Assembly (NCBI GenBank): GCA_936450465.1
Contig: OW388293.1
Coordinates: forward strand, 46,428,040-46,492,039
Length of the DNA: 64,000 bases
Direction: 5' to 3'
Origin: Gibbula magus
Taxonomy: Eukaryota > Mollusca > Gastropoda > Trochida > Trochidae
This document shows positions 1 through 19,100 of the stretch, piece by piece. A program made the position numbers and the translations under genes. Position 1 is the stretch's first letter. Every line of letters begins with the position of its first letter. A model generated the notes under the pieces. It saw nothing but the letters and a program-made list of their open reading frames with translations. It was not told the DNA's origin and made no database searches.

Positions 1-356
1 ACATTTAAAATTGATATATCATCATCATCAACTTCAGTATCATCATCTTCGTCGCCGTCACCATCTTCATCATCTTCTTCATCTTCATTATCATCATCAT
101 CAACATCACCATCAATAATATCATCACCATCACCATCATCATTATCATCACCTTCACCATCACCATCATTATCATCACCATCATCACAATCATCATTATC
201 ATCATCATCACCATCATTATCATCACCATCATCATCATCACCATCACCATTACCATCATCATTATCACCATCATCATTATCATCACCATCACCATCATCA
301 TTATCATCATCATTATCACCATCATCATCATCATCATCACCATCATCATTATCATT

Positions 357-396
<40 letters not shown>

Positions 397-425
397 CCAT
401 CATTATCATCATCATCATCACCACA
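1..425. repeat. (ATC)n/(GAT)n microsatellite
   Basis: Nearly the whole stretch is built of ATC/ACC/ATT triplets in one register, with scattered single-base interruptions. Reading the minus strand gives a long methionine/isoleucine/valine run, which is a by-product of the triplet repeat and not a protein. The tract starts at or before the window edge. Confidence 0.95.
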
Positions 426-2340
426 CGTAGATGAATGTATTTCCCTTTTTTTAGCCTCACTTGGGACTAACAACTAATTAACTTTGCTTATAAATACATT
501 ACATAGCGTGCAAGAATCACGGAAAATCAACCGACTTGTATTCCAAATAAACGCCTTTAATGGTTTTTTTATTCACGCAAACAAACAATTTTAGCTAACG
601 ACCTCACCGGAACGTTGACATGTGCGAGGAACGAAAACAGGCACATATATTAACGAGTTCCTTATCGGTCTCTGTCACTTAGCTCATAGTTCCATCAATC
701 TACCACCAGGGGGCGTTGTGGGGAACAGGTATCTGGAAAATGCAACCTTGCTATTTTCACCTCTCCTTTCATCATTAAAGGTGGCACATGCTACTTCCAC
801 GAGAAGAAGTAGAACTTGATTTGGAATTCTTCGTACTTTCGTTACGATTAGCGTTATCAGCTTTCACTTGGTATTCTATTCTCTTCATTTCAAGCGATAG
901 TTGCTAATTCGTGGGTTGGTTACAATCTAAATAACTTTTCACTATTTCATAGTTGCCACTGATTGGAAATACGTCTTGAACGTTTGTTTTATGCAAGGAA
1001 AATGTATGTGAGGTATTTACTACAACATTTACTTGTTAACTGACGAGACCAATTACCTATAGAACTTAACATTCTTTGGCAGTTTGAGCAAGAAATACCT
1101 TGAATAGTTTCTAAAGGATACGTGTATTCCCATATTCAACAATTCCTCAACGAAGCAATTATTTGGTTAACGTGTTTGCAAAAAGACCATGAATAAAGTA
1201 ATCGTAAGCAATGCATTGAAATGAAAACTTTCCTGATGTATGTCTGTTATCGTGTATACCAGCTATCTGTAACGGTAAGTAAACAGGAGGAGGTCTCTAC
1301 TTCACAGCCGTTGGAATCACATTTACTTTACTAAATACATACTGCACAAATAAATATTTAAGATGGACAAGATGGACAAGATGGACAAGATGGACAAGTT
1401 TGTTTTTTTTATGAATAAAGGATATCTAAAATGCATGTTCTTTTCTAGAAAATTAGAATTATCGGACCAACATTGTCTTCCCCCACATGTTATTCCCTTC
1501 AGAATTTCTATCGTAATCCATGCTATACATCGAGCAATTTCTCGGCCAGAAATAGGGACTCCTGATTGGTTGCATCAGAAGTTAGTTGTGCAAGAAGGGA
1601 CATTGTTTCAAACTGAGCTTGCCGAAGCTGCCGAAATGACTAGAGATGCTTCATTAATGCGATGCGCACATATCATTTACAAGACAGAATTCGATCGGAG
1701 ATGTAAAACGATGTTTGATTGAAAGAAATATGACGTTACCAGCAAACTTTCACCACCAGGGATTTATACGAGAATAGTGAAATATCGCCTATATGTGAAA
1801 GAGGTAACGATAGGAAATATGAAGGGAGTAACCACTGGGTGAAGAGAATGGGTGACCGAAGATACGAAGATATGAAGTTACAAGACGGTGATGAGTAGCC
1901 AAAAGGCTGACACAGCGACAGTATCGACGCTTTGCCCCGGGGGCAGTTTTAAGTGCAGGTCATGACATGCTAGATGGACATAGCCAGAAGTCATATCTAT
2001 GTTTTATCTACATCATCTACATTGGACACCGAGCAGCCTCCAGCAAGCTTCACCTCCCATCTATCAAACAGATATTTCTGGACATTCAGCGTCTTTCTCT
2101 AATAACGTTCCAAATATAAGGTTTCTGTAGACGCGTTTGGTGGCTTTTCTGATTCGAATCACTGTTAGAGTATGTCACGTGTCATGATATTGGTGTCGTA
2201 TGATGTAGAGTTGTGCAATAATGCGCTAAACCAAACCCGTACACCGCCAACATCGTGCAAACAGATGAATCAGCTCTAAAGAAACAATAACATGTGAAGA
2301 TAAGAGGTATTCAAGGCAACACTATCGATACCAAGGCTCC
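426..2340. other. Intergenic, no supported gene
   Basis: I see no gene with family resemblance. A 119-codon open frame at 1363-1722 (+) begins with four MDK repeats that come from a 9-bp tandem repeat (gatggacaa, 1362-1397). The rest of that frame has ordinary amino-acid composition but no motif I recognise. A 65-codon frame at 622-819 is likewise unsupported. Confidence 0.6.
1362..1397 (+). repeat. 9-bp tandem repeat, four copies
   Basis: The unit gatggacaa is repeated four times without interruption. It keeps reading frame and encodes MDK repeats at the start of the 1363-1722 open frame. Confidence 0.9.
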
Positions 2341-2390
2341 GTTCCATAACAGCGAGTGTTTATAATCGCTCATTGAGCCCTCAATGTAGC

Positions 2391-2540
2391 GCTCAATGTA
2401 GCACATTCTCTCCTGAACGACACGGTGCGATTCCTCGAGGTTTGCTCGCTTTGCTACGTAGCGCTACATTGAGCAATCGCATTCAAGAGAAGTTTCAAAG
2501 TAATCGCTCATAGAGCGATTACTTTTAAACCTCTCTTGAA
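2391..2540. repeat. Compound fold-back (two hairpins)
   Basis: A 28-bp stem with two mismatches (2482-2509 against 2513-2540) closes on a 3-base loop. Just upstream a perfect 12-bp inverted pair (2391-2402 against 2463-2474) has the core gctcaatgtagc. The 'gagcgatt'-type words recur through the block, so it is probably the remnant of a small fold-back element. No target duplication was found. Confidence 0.7.
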
Positions 2541-4086
2541 CATGGTCCAGTATTATTTGCCATCACAGTGTTTCTGGTATATTCTTGGTAGTGCAATATG
2601 CTCAAATTTCATCTTTTACGAAACATGTTTAGTTAGCTATTGACGAAAAGAAATTGAACCATCGTATTTTCTAAAAGGCATTTGAACAAGAAAAGTTCAC
2701 TATCAGCATGAAAAATTAAGCTTTGAACAAGACATCAACAAACAAACGATCATAGATGCTTAAGATGATATTGCCGTTATAAAACATTAACCTGCCGTCA
2801 GTTGCTTTTATCACTTTATTGACATTTCGAACAACCAATTTGTGTACTTCTTTACTGTTTACATCGATTTCAAGCCGCTCTGCTGTTTCTGTATTTATTT
2901 GGGTTTAACCGGTTGTAATATGAACTCATGCTTTAGTAACTGTTTTGTTTAAATGGTTAAAATACGAGTTTAAAAAACGGTCAAGTGAAGTTTGGAAATT
3001 AATTCACTGCAGTAGCAATAATTAATAGATATAATATTAAGTGAAATATTAATGTGTAATGTGTAGAAATGCTAATTTATGAGGTTGTGATCCCTGTAAA
3101 AAACATTTTCTGTTAAAAGCAACGAAATTGTAGTATGATATGATATGCATAATGAAATGTGACAACATTATATGTAATGCTTATCAACTGTAAAGAGGTT
3201 TAATTCATTTCACTGATAGGTAATAGGTGTGAGCCTATGTGTGCAGTGGCCTGTGACCTTATGTATATTGGGGTGTATGACAACTGACATGTGTAACTAA
3301 TGGGAGGATACCTTTGCAATAGTAAATTAACTATGTATTCATAGGTGTTTAAATTGATTTTCCAATTCTTGAAATATATAAGATTTCCCTTGTAAAGTTA
3401 CAGCTCTTCATACGACGAGCTTTATGTAGGAAAGTGAAATATCGACATTTATTACTTGTGAGATGGTATTTGTATTAAACTCGCTTTCGCTCGTTAAATA
3501 CAAACACTTACTCGTTTCATAAATATGTTATTAAACGGAACGTCGTTTAGTATTCTCTATTTATTCACGACAGTAAGACATTTACATTTACACCTCCCCA
3601 TAACAATACACAGTAGTGAAAATATTGCATACGTACATACGAAATTTGCTTATGTGAGCAGGTTTGCATATGTGTAAAGGTTGACTAGTATACAAACGCT
3701 GGTCGAATAAACACACCTATAGTTATATGTTAAAGCGTTAACGTGTATTACAGGTCCCTTAAAGCTATTGTTGCCCTCCTCTGTTATCATTACCTCTGAT
3801 CAAACAGGAGACGTTTATTTCCTTTGTTTCGGCTTCCAGGTCAACTGGCTTGCCACTGGTAATCTCTGTTTCATATAATTCGTCGTACAAAAATCAATCC
3901 TTCTGTTGTATCTTAAATGATATCTATCACTGAAATATGTAATTGAATAGATTTAGTTATGGAGAATAGTAACAGTAATATTCTTCTTGACATCTTGTAT
4001 ATATTTTTATTGAGTGAATATGATTTCTTCTGTTCCTATAGGTAAGTACTAGGAGGTAGTCATAGTTGCATAATTACTATTAATAT
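2541..4086. other. AT-rich intergenic DNA
   Basis: No open frame of note. The only structure seen is a short hairpin near 3468-3505 with about 12-bp arms around tcgctttcgctcg. Confidence 0.6.
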
Positions 4087-4606
4087 AAAACCAAGCAAAA
4101 AAAGGTTATAACCTCAGTTGGCTTTGATAAATTCAATATTTTAAAGAAATCAGATGCATTTGACTATGGCACGATACAATAATACTTGTCTGCAGTCGTT
4201 TGAATGCATTAATTGGGTACTGGGGTTAAATTTTAGTTAAAATATCTTCGTTTAATGAAGACAGGGGTAAGAAATGAAATTTACACCAACATTATTCCTA
4301 CCATGTTTAAAATGTTGTATATGTGTGCAGAATCAGGGACATTCATCAATTTTCACATAGAATATGTCTTATATGTCAATGAACAGTTGTGTATCATTAA
4401 AAATACTTTTTGAGGAAATTTAAAATTTGAAATTTCATTTTTTTTTAAATAAAAAAAAAACCATGTAGAAGTGTTCTTTGGCTGCTGACTAAACACCTGT
4501 ACTTTTCAGTTTTAGATCATCATATTGAAACTTGAGATATTTGCAATTGAAATTCATACATATGATAAAATCAACTGAGGTGATAACTTTCTTTTGCCTG
4601 GCAGTT
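4087..4606 (+). mobile_element. TA-flanked MITE, copy 1
   Basis: The ends are an imperfect inverted repeat of about 30 bp: the left end reads ccaagcaaaaaaaggttata and the right end is the complement of the related form ggcaaaagaaagttatcacc. A TA dinucleotide lies at both borders. The interior has no transposase. A second copy lies in the opposite orientation at 34,035-34,557 and is recognisably similar along its length. The TA target and lack of coding suggest a non-autonomous Tc1/mariner-type element. That class assignment is inference. Confidence 0.7.
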
Positions 4607-6480
4607 TAATAAGGTTGGTCTATCGACATACATGTCTGTTTAAAGCTATTGTCAAAGATAAAGTCAATGTGAACATAATGTCATATAACCCAGCGTCTGG
4701 CTGTTGAAATGCAACTAAATTGAATACCTTTACAATATAAAACGTCTAAGTTTTAAAATAAAAAAAGAGTGCAGTTAAAATATAATTTTCTACAAAATCT
4801 GGACACGTGAACGTCATCCACATGTTTACATGTTGGATTCTTGTAGTAGGTAAAGAAGTATATGACATCAATTAATTCAGGTATGATAAGGTGCGATACA
4901 TAAAGCAATCTTTACCTGTCTTACCTGTGCAATATAAATACGTATTTCTTCCTTGAATACTATATTTACAAATATAAAGAAAGGTGAAGAGATAGATGAA
5001 AGGTAGATGCCAATATTTGTGACCATAAAAGGTGTATAATACCTTGCAATTCCGTATGTAAACTTTTATTTTTTCATGTAACTTAACATAAAGTAAACAT
5101 GAGCCAACAAAATATAGATTTTTAAAAACAAGCAACATTACTGCATAAGAAAAGATCAATGAATTTGCAGATATTAAAAAGGAGAAACTATGTACATCAA
5201 ATTTGAACATGTTGCATTATTGTTGCAATTACAATATACAAACTAAATCGGCGTTCTACTCAAGATAAGTATTTATAATTAGTTATATCATTGAATTAAT
5301 GATACATAAATCTCATAACTATAATCACAGAAAACCATCAGTGCATTTGCGGCTGCAAATATTTCTAAATTAAAACTTAGCATTTTATAAGATCGTTGCA
5401 TAAATTATATTTAATGATGTTATACACCGAATGTACTTAACATTAAATTAGTTAATGTTAGTATATGGAAATAACATATAAATACACTACATGCAGGTGA
5501 GAATTTGAAATAAACATTTTGAACCATATTTGCATATATTCATATATAATGGACATATATACGTAATTTATAAGTAAAAGTAAGGTGACAACATATAAAC
5601 TAATACTAACTAACTACATGTGTGTGGCGAGGGGGACAAAAAACATAGAAACTGACTATAACATGGCCCTCAGTGCCTTGCTGAGTTCAGCACACCTGCC
5701 AGGTAAGTGACAACTGGGACGCTTGGACAGGTAGAGCCCCGGCAACAAACACCGTAATACCTCTAGAAATCATGTTGGAGTGATATATTACAATATCAAT
5801 AATCGTGGTTCTTAATTTGACAAATGCTCCTATTTTTCTGTAGCATGATGCGTATTTTTTACCGCAATAGTGTTAATGTTTTTGTAGGATTTAAGAATTA
5901 TGGCAAATTAACGCTGTCATTTGATTTGATAGTCTATCTAAAATATCGTGATATGCATCGAATAGAGTAGTTTCATGCTCATATATCGTGTATTAAATCG
6001 AGCAGTCTTATATATATATATACATATATATGTATTTTTGTGAAAAGAGTTAAAATTGACGCCGCTTCCAAGTGCATTTCACTGATACTTCAGTGAATGG
6101 TATTGCTTCAAGAAATAAATCTCAATACGAACGTTTTGCATTACAGTGAAACCTGCGAATGTCGGCTGGAACCAAGAAGCCATGGGTGGTGCTGCTTTAT
6201 ATCACAACGTAGAAGTGAACCAAAACTTACTGTTCAAGAAAAACCTACTTCATTGTACTCATGCATTGTTAGTAGGACTATACTGCAGTGTTCTGTGAAT
6301 TATTTTTTCTGTTTTGTTTCTAGTTTCGACATTATGTTACATGTTATTCTGAGTGACCCGTTAAAGGTTAAGTCCCTTGTCCAGAAAAGCATGGGTATAA
6401 CAGTCACCTAAGTGTCAAGTACCATGATAAGTTTTTTTCTTTTCAGACACTACCGTCAAACATTGACCATTAATGAAAGC
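4607..6480. other. AT-rich intergenic DNA
   Basis: Open frames here (for example 4872-5210 minus, 6097-6411 plus) show no recognisable motif. A short TA/CATA simple repeat lies near 6009-6032. A short ATG frame at 5663-5702 runs straight into a consensus splice donor (gtaagt). It could be a tiny first exon, but nothing downstream supports it. Confidence 0.5.
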
Positions 6481-6531
6481 CTTTAACATTAGTGGAAAAA
6501 GTCAATGAAGACTTTTTCACAGATGTTAAAG
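6481..6531. repeat. Short hairpin
   Basis: Arms 6481-6503 and 6510-6531 pair with a few mismatches around a 6-base loop. This could be a small structured relic; no function is evident. Confidence 0.6.
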
Positions 6532-8136
6532 CAAGTCCATGTTGGTCAAGGGAAGCAAGGACCACAAAAAAAGTATATGCCTTTCAAATAATAACTTCAA
6601 ACATTAAACATTAGGGAAAATATACAGTTATACATGGGTGAGACAAATGAATGAAGAGTTAATCACAGGGGTTAAAGGTGCATCAATTATGTTTCATAAT
6701 GTTTTATTTGGCTTTAATACGTGCCAAAATACCATGTGTTGTGATCAGTATAAACACAATGGATGTACCTTTAAGGCTGGTAAAAGAGAGGTGTGTCCTG
6801 CCTCACGGGTAGCACTCATCATTCAACTCTTACCAGAAATGGTCGTTGTCAGTTTGTGAGAATACAAAGGGTAATGTCACAACATGGCATAGCACCAATT
6901 ACCCGTCACCCCCTTTATGAAACTAAAGTCAATATGAATCAAAATCGTAAAATAGTGAGTATTGATCTGAAACCAGATTTTATATTTCCATTTTGTTTTT
7001 GAATTTAAGGGGAATTTCGCTGAGATTTAAATGAAACGTTCATTTGCTAAACTACTACCCACATAAATGTTGAACGAAGTAAACAGCAGCACATGTTTCC
7101 TTCAATGAAAAGAACAAACAATACTCTAGATCTGTACATAGGCTGGGGCATTGAAATATACACCCATCAAAATTGCCTTTCGACACGAATTCTAATTTTA
7201 GATGTTTTCTACTAAATAATCAGGTCGAGGATGTTTATTAACAATGGAAGAACTATTTTGAGTACACATTGTATAAGTACAGCAAGGTGACAATAGTGAA
7301 GTTGTCAATAGCCAACAGTGAAGAAATCACCCATGCGTAAACTCAGCACAACTGTGTTGTGGCCTTCAATTTTGAAAACTATTTGAAATTTGATTGTTAC
7401 ATAAACTCTAAAATTCAAAAGTACGTACGTCGTTGGTCGATGATGGTGCAATAACAGGGAATTATCTGTAGAAACATTGGCGTTTATGTTGATGATGTTC
7501 CATTTTTCTTTAAATATAGCAAATCTTTGAAAGGCGTTAAGAAGTGGAAAAGATAAGAAGCCAGATATTCTGTATAACTACTGCTTTGTTGTGAATAATG
7601 TGTCCCCGTGTACAGGTTTCAGCACAATGATAAACCCTAACTTTGCAGGCTTTCTTCCTGTAGTAGGAAGCCGCCAAACACAAGTTCATACAATACGCTT
7701 AAAGCGGCGGTAATACCTCATAATTTTGTGTATTATCGGGTTGTTATACTTATCATCATTAAACAAACCCACAAAGAGTTTATTGGTGAAAATACGGTAT
7801 CCATGCGCCTGCTCCAGGCCTCCATCCCCCCTCCCCCTCCCCTATCAATCTCTAGACCGGCCGGTAAGGTGAGTGAGATCAGCTGGTTCTGCTTACAGTC
7901 AGCTGATTGGCCGCCAGAGGGCGTGGTGGAGTAAAAAGCACACAAAATAGGACAAGGTCGTGTTTATTTAGTTTTATCGAGTAATGATTCACCTACCTTC
8001 TAATTTGTGCTCTGACACAAACACATAGACCCTAGTTGCAATAAAAATTTGTAAACCGCAACCCACAGTGACCTCATGTCAAAAGTTTCCTCTGAACAAT
8101 ACAAAGTTTCGGCGTAAGGTCATATATAAAGCTAAG
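6532..8136. other. Intergenic, nothing recognised
   Basis: Two overlapping small open frames (6638-6859, 6793-7002) and a pair on opposite strands at about 7730-7945 carry no family signal. A short pyrimidine-rich run (cccccctccccctcccc) occurs near 7827-7843. Confidence 0.5.
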
Positions 8137-8255
8137 TAATATTATGTTTACATCAATTCCCGTACAAACTATAACATAATAATAATTAAAATTATGAGGA
8201 TTTACGATAAACAGTATTTGTAGTTTGTACCGGTATTGGTGTAAACATAATATTA
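8137..8255. mobile_element. Small palindromic MITE
   Basis: 34-bp terminal arms (8137-8170 and 8222-8255) form an inverted repeat with four mismatches. They begin taatattatgtttaca and are separated by about 50 bp of AT-rich spacer. There is no coding capacity. Confidence 0.75.
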
Positions 8256-13650
<5,395 letters not shown>

Positions 13651-13956
13651 ACAACAAATTACATCTGTCAGAAAGAAAATGTATATACCCCAAGAGTCTT
13701 TTCAGGAGTAACGAGTTGGATTTGCAATCTTAACAGCGACGCCGACTTAAAAACCAACACCTCATGGTCAAACCAGGATGAGAAATGGAGCCGTAAACAA
13801 AACAACGGATATCGACGAACAATGTTATTTGAAGAGGGCAGATTTAAGGTCTGGCTGTAGCTGACTGTAGACAGGTGCAGGGGGCAACATGGAGTTACAG
13901 GGAGCCAGTTACATGGTCTTGATATCGATCCTAGGGGTCGGGGTCTAAAATACACA

Positions 13957-13985
13957 GGGAGGGGAGGGGAGGGGAGGGGGACTGG
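13957..13985 (+). repeat. G-run tract, quadruplex-capable
   Basis: Five runs of three to five G, separated by single A bases, lie within 24 bp (gggaggggagggg type). This meets the usual sequence criterion for a G-quadruplex on the + strand. Confidence 0.8.
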
Positions 13986-14290
13986 GGGAGACTGCTGACT
14001 CAGCGATCAGGCTGACATCGGGCACGTAGTCGGCTCGTGCAGCTGTGTACGACATCGACGACGGAGTGTGGAGGGTCACAGTGTCTCGCTGCTGACACAA
14101 GCTGACATGTCGCTGACCTACACAGTCTGACTGACATTATTGTTTTGAGTTGGAGTATGCATGCTAATTGGTATCTCAAGTATCCATGTTTTCACTGTAG
14201 GTATCACTGATTGACAGTGACGGACTGACTGACACAAATTGACTGACTGACGACGTATGCATGTCTTCTGACTGACTAAAATGGCATCTA
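13986..14290. repeat. Degenerate CTGA-rich simple repeat
   Basis: Multiple ctgact/gctgac/gactgact words recur irregularly across this stretch, with one short clean run of tandem gact near 14,220-14,250. It is probably a decayed tetranucleotide repeat. Confidence 0.6.
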
Positions 14291-15896
14291 TCTGGTTGAA
14301 TAATTTCACATTATGACTAAATGGCGTGACCCAGAGTATGATAAAGGTTCGGGTAAAGACAGTTCAGTATTTTATAAAATAACATATTGTAAAAAACATT
14401 TACTACCGGTAATTCAATTATATATATCAAGTAAACACGTGAATGCATATAGAGAACATTTTGAACTTAACCTAGATTAATGTTTATCGAACAAAATCCA
14501 TTTCATATTAAGCTACTAAGAAGACCATTTTTGATATTTGCATACTTGCTATTTCAATGAAAGGGTGAAATTATTCTCAGTAAAAATGGTAAAATGGATC
14601 AATGAAACAAGATATATATGTATACATCTGAACTTAAAATATAACAAGACACTTTGCATTATTATAAGCCAAAAAATACATATCTAATCTTCCAATTTCT
14701 TCTCAAATATGTTCAATGTCTTTTTGCTTATCAAATAGGTGATAAGAAATATATGTTTTAAGGTCATTGTGACATAAACAATGACTTCCGGTGTAGTTTG
14801 ATTCAAGCGTTATGACACACACCGTGCATTTTATTCCAACCTTATGCAATCTTGATGATTTTTAAAATTGATTAACAATAATGATAATGATAAAATTATC
14901 AGAAAACACTTACTGAAATTAAGTCTATGGTTCCTTTTGTGTATGAATAGGCCAAAAAACATATTACCATTTTTCTGTGCCATATTTGTATTAAGATAAC
15001 TAGAATAGCTAGAACAGAACGAACAGGTCTTTGTTATTTTCGAAGTCTCGGTGGATGAATGGTTTAACGGTTGGAATATTCAGTGCCGCTAAACTCTGAG
15101 AGTGTATAAGGCCTCTATGAAATTGTTCTGAAAATCTACAAGAATGTGTTCTTACGCAGAAAATGAGATCTCGAATATAATGTTTTACAACAGATCTAGA
15201 CTGTTTGCAAAGTCCCAGAGTTTACATGGAGTCAAGGATTTAAGTAAACTACTCGTTTATGATGGGTTGACGGCCGATCATTTCATTCCATGGACATATA
15301 CCCATAGTGAGACACCGCTTCACTAGGACATCAGACCGTAGTATCCTCTCGACAAGGACACAATTTTCTGTGTATTTTCTGTTGATATACCCTTCTGTAT
15401 GTACCCCTTCATAAACTCTAGTTCGCCACATGCAAATCATTTAGAAAGTGTCCCTACAGAGTCATATGGCAGTGATTATTGTTCTGGATGATATCCCCAG
15501 AACTAATGAAATGTACACGTTCACAGGGTAATTTAAATGTAGTGTTGTATTGTACTGAAAGCAGTAAAAATGTTAGTTTTGCATTTTATAATCAATAATC
15601 CATAGACTGTCCTGACTAATAGAGGTCAATATTGTTAATATTTTAGTTTGCTTAAACATTTAGTAAAATATTGATTATTTTTGGCAATAGCCAATTTCAA
15701 TTCTTGGTCGTAAAATACGGTGAATATAAGTCTTACAAGGCAAATTACTCTGTCTAACTCGCCGATTTATCACTGAACATACAACGTAAGCAAAATCAAC
15801 TTACATAACACATTACAAACCTACTTACGTGGAATGTGTGAAATGAAGAGATAAGTTATATGACAATGCCAATAGTTATTACGGTTTCTTGAAGCC
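14291..15896. other. Intergenic, nothing recognised
   Basis: AT-rich DNA up to the left border of the Harbinger element. Two overlapping small open frames near 15,144-15,440 on opposite strands carry no motif. Confidence 0.55.
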
Positions 15897-15899
15897 CTG

Positions 15900-15945
15900 G
15901 ACCCCGTTTCACAAAAAATCGTAAATCTACGTCTAAGTGTAATAT
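15900..15945 (+). repeat. Harbinger left terminal inverted repeat
   Basis: The end begins gaccccgtttcacaaaaaat and is matched by the complement of the right end (22,620-22,666). Identity is clear over about 25 bp, then breaks into shared acgta-rich words. Confidence 0.85.
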
Positions 15946-16148
15946 TTACGTGCAACTAAAATTTACGTTTACGAGTAGCGAACGTCCGTTTCACAAAATC
16001 ACACGTAAAATCACAACTAAACTAGTTGCTTGTAACTTACGTGTAACTAACTCTTTTGTGCTGGAGTAGAGGAAATACCTAGTAACAGGCAATTCCGGTA
16101 TATCGAGACATGCGCAGTCTAGACTTCCTACCGTCTGCTTAATTCGTG

Positions 16149-19100
16149 ATGGATGCCAAGAAAGTTCGAAAACCGAACTGGGACGACGCGTCCATGCAGG
16201 TGTTATGTGACGGGGTGGAGCGGCGGATCCTGACGATCAAGGGAAAATTCAGTCCGTCGCTCACACAAGAAAAAAAGCAAGCCGCCTGGTCGGCTGTCAC
16301 CGCTTGGTAAGTTTGCAACTTTCGACTGTCATTCGTTATCTTGTTTCAACATAAAAAAAACAAATATCAACAATTAAAATTCGATCGATTCTAGTATATC
16401 GATTCATTTTTAATATTGAACTGACATTATATACTCGTTTGGTCACCATTTTAAATGAAATTTCTTCAAATTAACGACTTCAATTTGAACCCTCATAAAT
16501 GAGGGTTTAGTCTTGATCCCAATTTTCGCTCTTATTGTAAAGAATATTGCCATAAATTAAGATTGCCCTGAAGACAATTTTCTTTTAAATTATGTCCAAT
16601 ATTACTGTAGGGTAAATCTACGCACCTAAGAGGTGCAGGACCATTAATACCCATACAATAACATCAATGATCATATATGAAAAATATGTCGTGATAAAAT
16701 AATGTAGTTTTATCTTTAAGATCAATTTTATGTTTTATAGAGATTTTAAAAATATTTCAGAATTTCAGTGAATGACTGGTAGATGGCAGTAATAATTTGT
16801 TGTTTACCATTGACATTTTATATGTCAGAAAGCAAAATGTTTTATGATGCCTAATTTTTTATTTTTTTGTACTGTTTATCAGAAATTCACAAAAACAATT
16901 CCCTAAAAAACTTAAATTATGTTCCACAATTTCCAAAATATTTAAAGGAAACATGATTATATTGTTTATGCTTTTATAGTTTGAATTTTCTGTGTGTATC
17001 TCTCTCCCCTACCCTTTGGATTGATGTTTTTATTTATTTTAATTTTTTATTTAAATTCATCAGTGAACATGTTATAAACCTCTGATTATTTTTTATAAAG
17101 TGTCAATGCAGTAACCTTCGGCTGTCAGAGGACAGTCGAGGAAGTGAAGAAGAGGTGGCAGGACGCCCAGTGTGCCGTTAAGCGGAAAGAGGCGATGCGG
17201 CTGAAACAGGCGACAGCCACTGGAGGTGGTCCTGCCCCTGACATTTTCTGGAAATGTTGGGAGAAAATAGTACGTAATACTTTGTAATCATAAACGATAA
17301 CAGCAGATATTCCTTTAATAAATGTGTTTTTAATCTACATATTATAAATAGAGAATATCGCCTAAGTCAGTGTCTTCTCAAATGGAAATATATACACAAT
17401 TTGATCAAAGTTACAAATATTGTCTATTATCCTTCAAATTCATGCTGGGATATATCGCCTGTGGAATAGTTTGTTTGGAATGTTACCATAATATCTGATT
17501 TTTAACCTGAGAACAGTTATTAATGAGTAAAAATCATTTCAGGTTCTGAGGACTTTGTCACCCACAGCCATCAGTGGTATAGAAGGAGGAGTAGACACGG
17601 CAGCAACCCAATTGCTAGGTAGGTTATTAACATAATAGAGCCAATAGACTTTGTAGCTCATCACTTTTTGCATGTTTATTAGCTCTATTAAATGTTGATG
17701 AAAAAGCATATATCAAGTAAAAGTTTTTTTAGGACATTGTCCGTGTGGCCTAAAATTTTCCATATTGGCAATTTATCACTTCTTTGACCAAACTACAAGG
17801 TAAGAAGGAAAAAGTCATTTAAAAGATTTAGGCAATATGCTTAACACACCTAAAACTAATAGACAGATGACATCTGGCCTTATAGTCCAGGTGAGCTGTA
17901 AAAAAACACCAAAATACAAAAGTATTAAGTATCAATGTATTTATTTACAGAATCATCAATGCAGTGCGAGGAGCAGGCTGCCACTCCCTGTGATAATGGT
18001 AATTTTGCAAAATAATATATGAACACTGTAACATGTATTTTATAATTGTATCAAATATAATTTTATAATGGTATCAAAAGTTTTAATCAATTTTCACAAT
18101 ATATTTTACTATTATAGACAGATGATAGCTAACAGCAGAGATGACAATTCAGTTAGTAAGTGTCAAACTTGGCAGTCACTAATGTACTATATATATTCAT
18201 TGAAATGTTTCATCTCACTTTAACTATGTACAATAATCCCATATAAATATCTATTTATAATATTTTATGTTGACAGGTAATATTGAAATAGCAACGGTGA
18301 CATGCAATGTCAGCTGCGCAGAGGAGGCCGGTGTCAGTTGTACGGTCGGTACTACCCCTGAACCAGGTATGTACACCTAGGAAATTGAAAAGATTACATT
18401 GACATTTCTCGTTTAAAGAGAGCCATTGACATGATCTTATAATCTTAGTTTGAGGATGTAAACAAAAATTCTCAATTAATATACTGTTAGTTTTGTTGTC
18501 AAATTGACTGAAATAACCTTTAAAAGAGTACATCCCATTCTACATCATCCCCTGCACAGATAAAATATTCAGTCAAGTGTGGAGCTCTCACTTACATTGG
18601 ATACACAGTCAATAAATAGAGGATATCTGTCTTTTCTTGACTAATACCAACATGTTTATCTCATTGAGTGAGGTAGAAGGTTTATATTTTCAGGATTGGT
18701 CAGTCACTGGTCGCAGTGAAAATATATAAAGGATATTTGGCTTTTCTTGACAAATACCATGTTTATCTCATCGAGTGAGGTAGAAAGTTTATATCGAGTG
18801 GCCCAGCCACGAATGATAATATTTAAAATAACATGACGTCTGAGCATTGTTTTATGAAGTTAGGTCATTGTTATATCAGTCACTAGTGACTGATAACACG
18901 TTCCATTGTTATTTTCACTAGTGACTGATAACACGTTCCATTGTTATTTTCACTAGTGACTGATAACACGGTTTATTTTCATTGATAGATCCCGGTATTT
19001 CACCTGCAATCATATAATTAAAGTTATGTTCACTGTAGCTTGATTGACAGTTTATTTCACTGATAAACCCCACTTTTATTATGCACATTGTCATATACTT

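Noticed and set aside
5..460. Methionine/isoleucine-rich 151-codon minus frame
   Set aside because: It is the ATC triplet repeat read on the minus strand.
1363..1722. 119-codon frame as a gene
   Set aside because: It starts in a 9-bp repeat and has no recognisable motif or splice context; left as unsupported.
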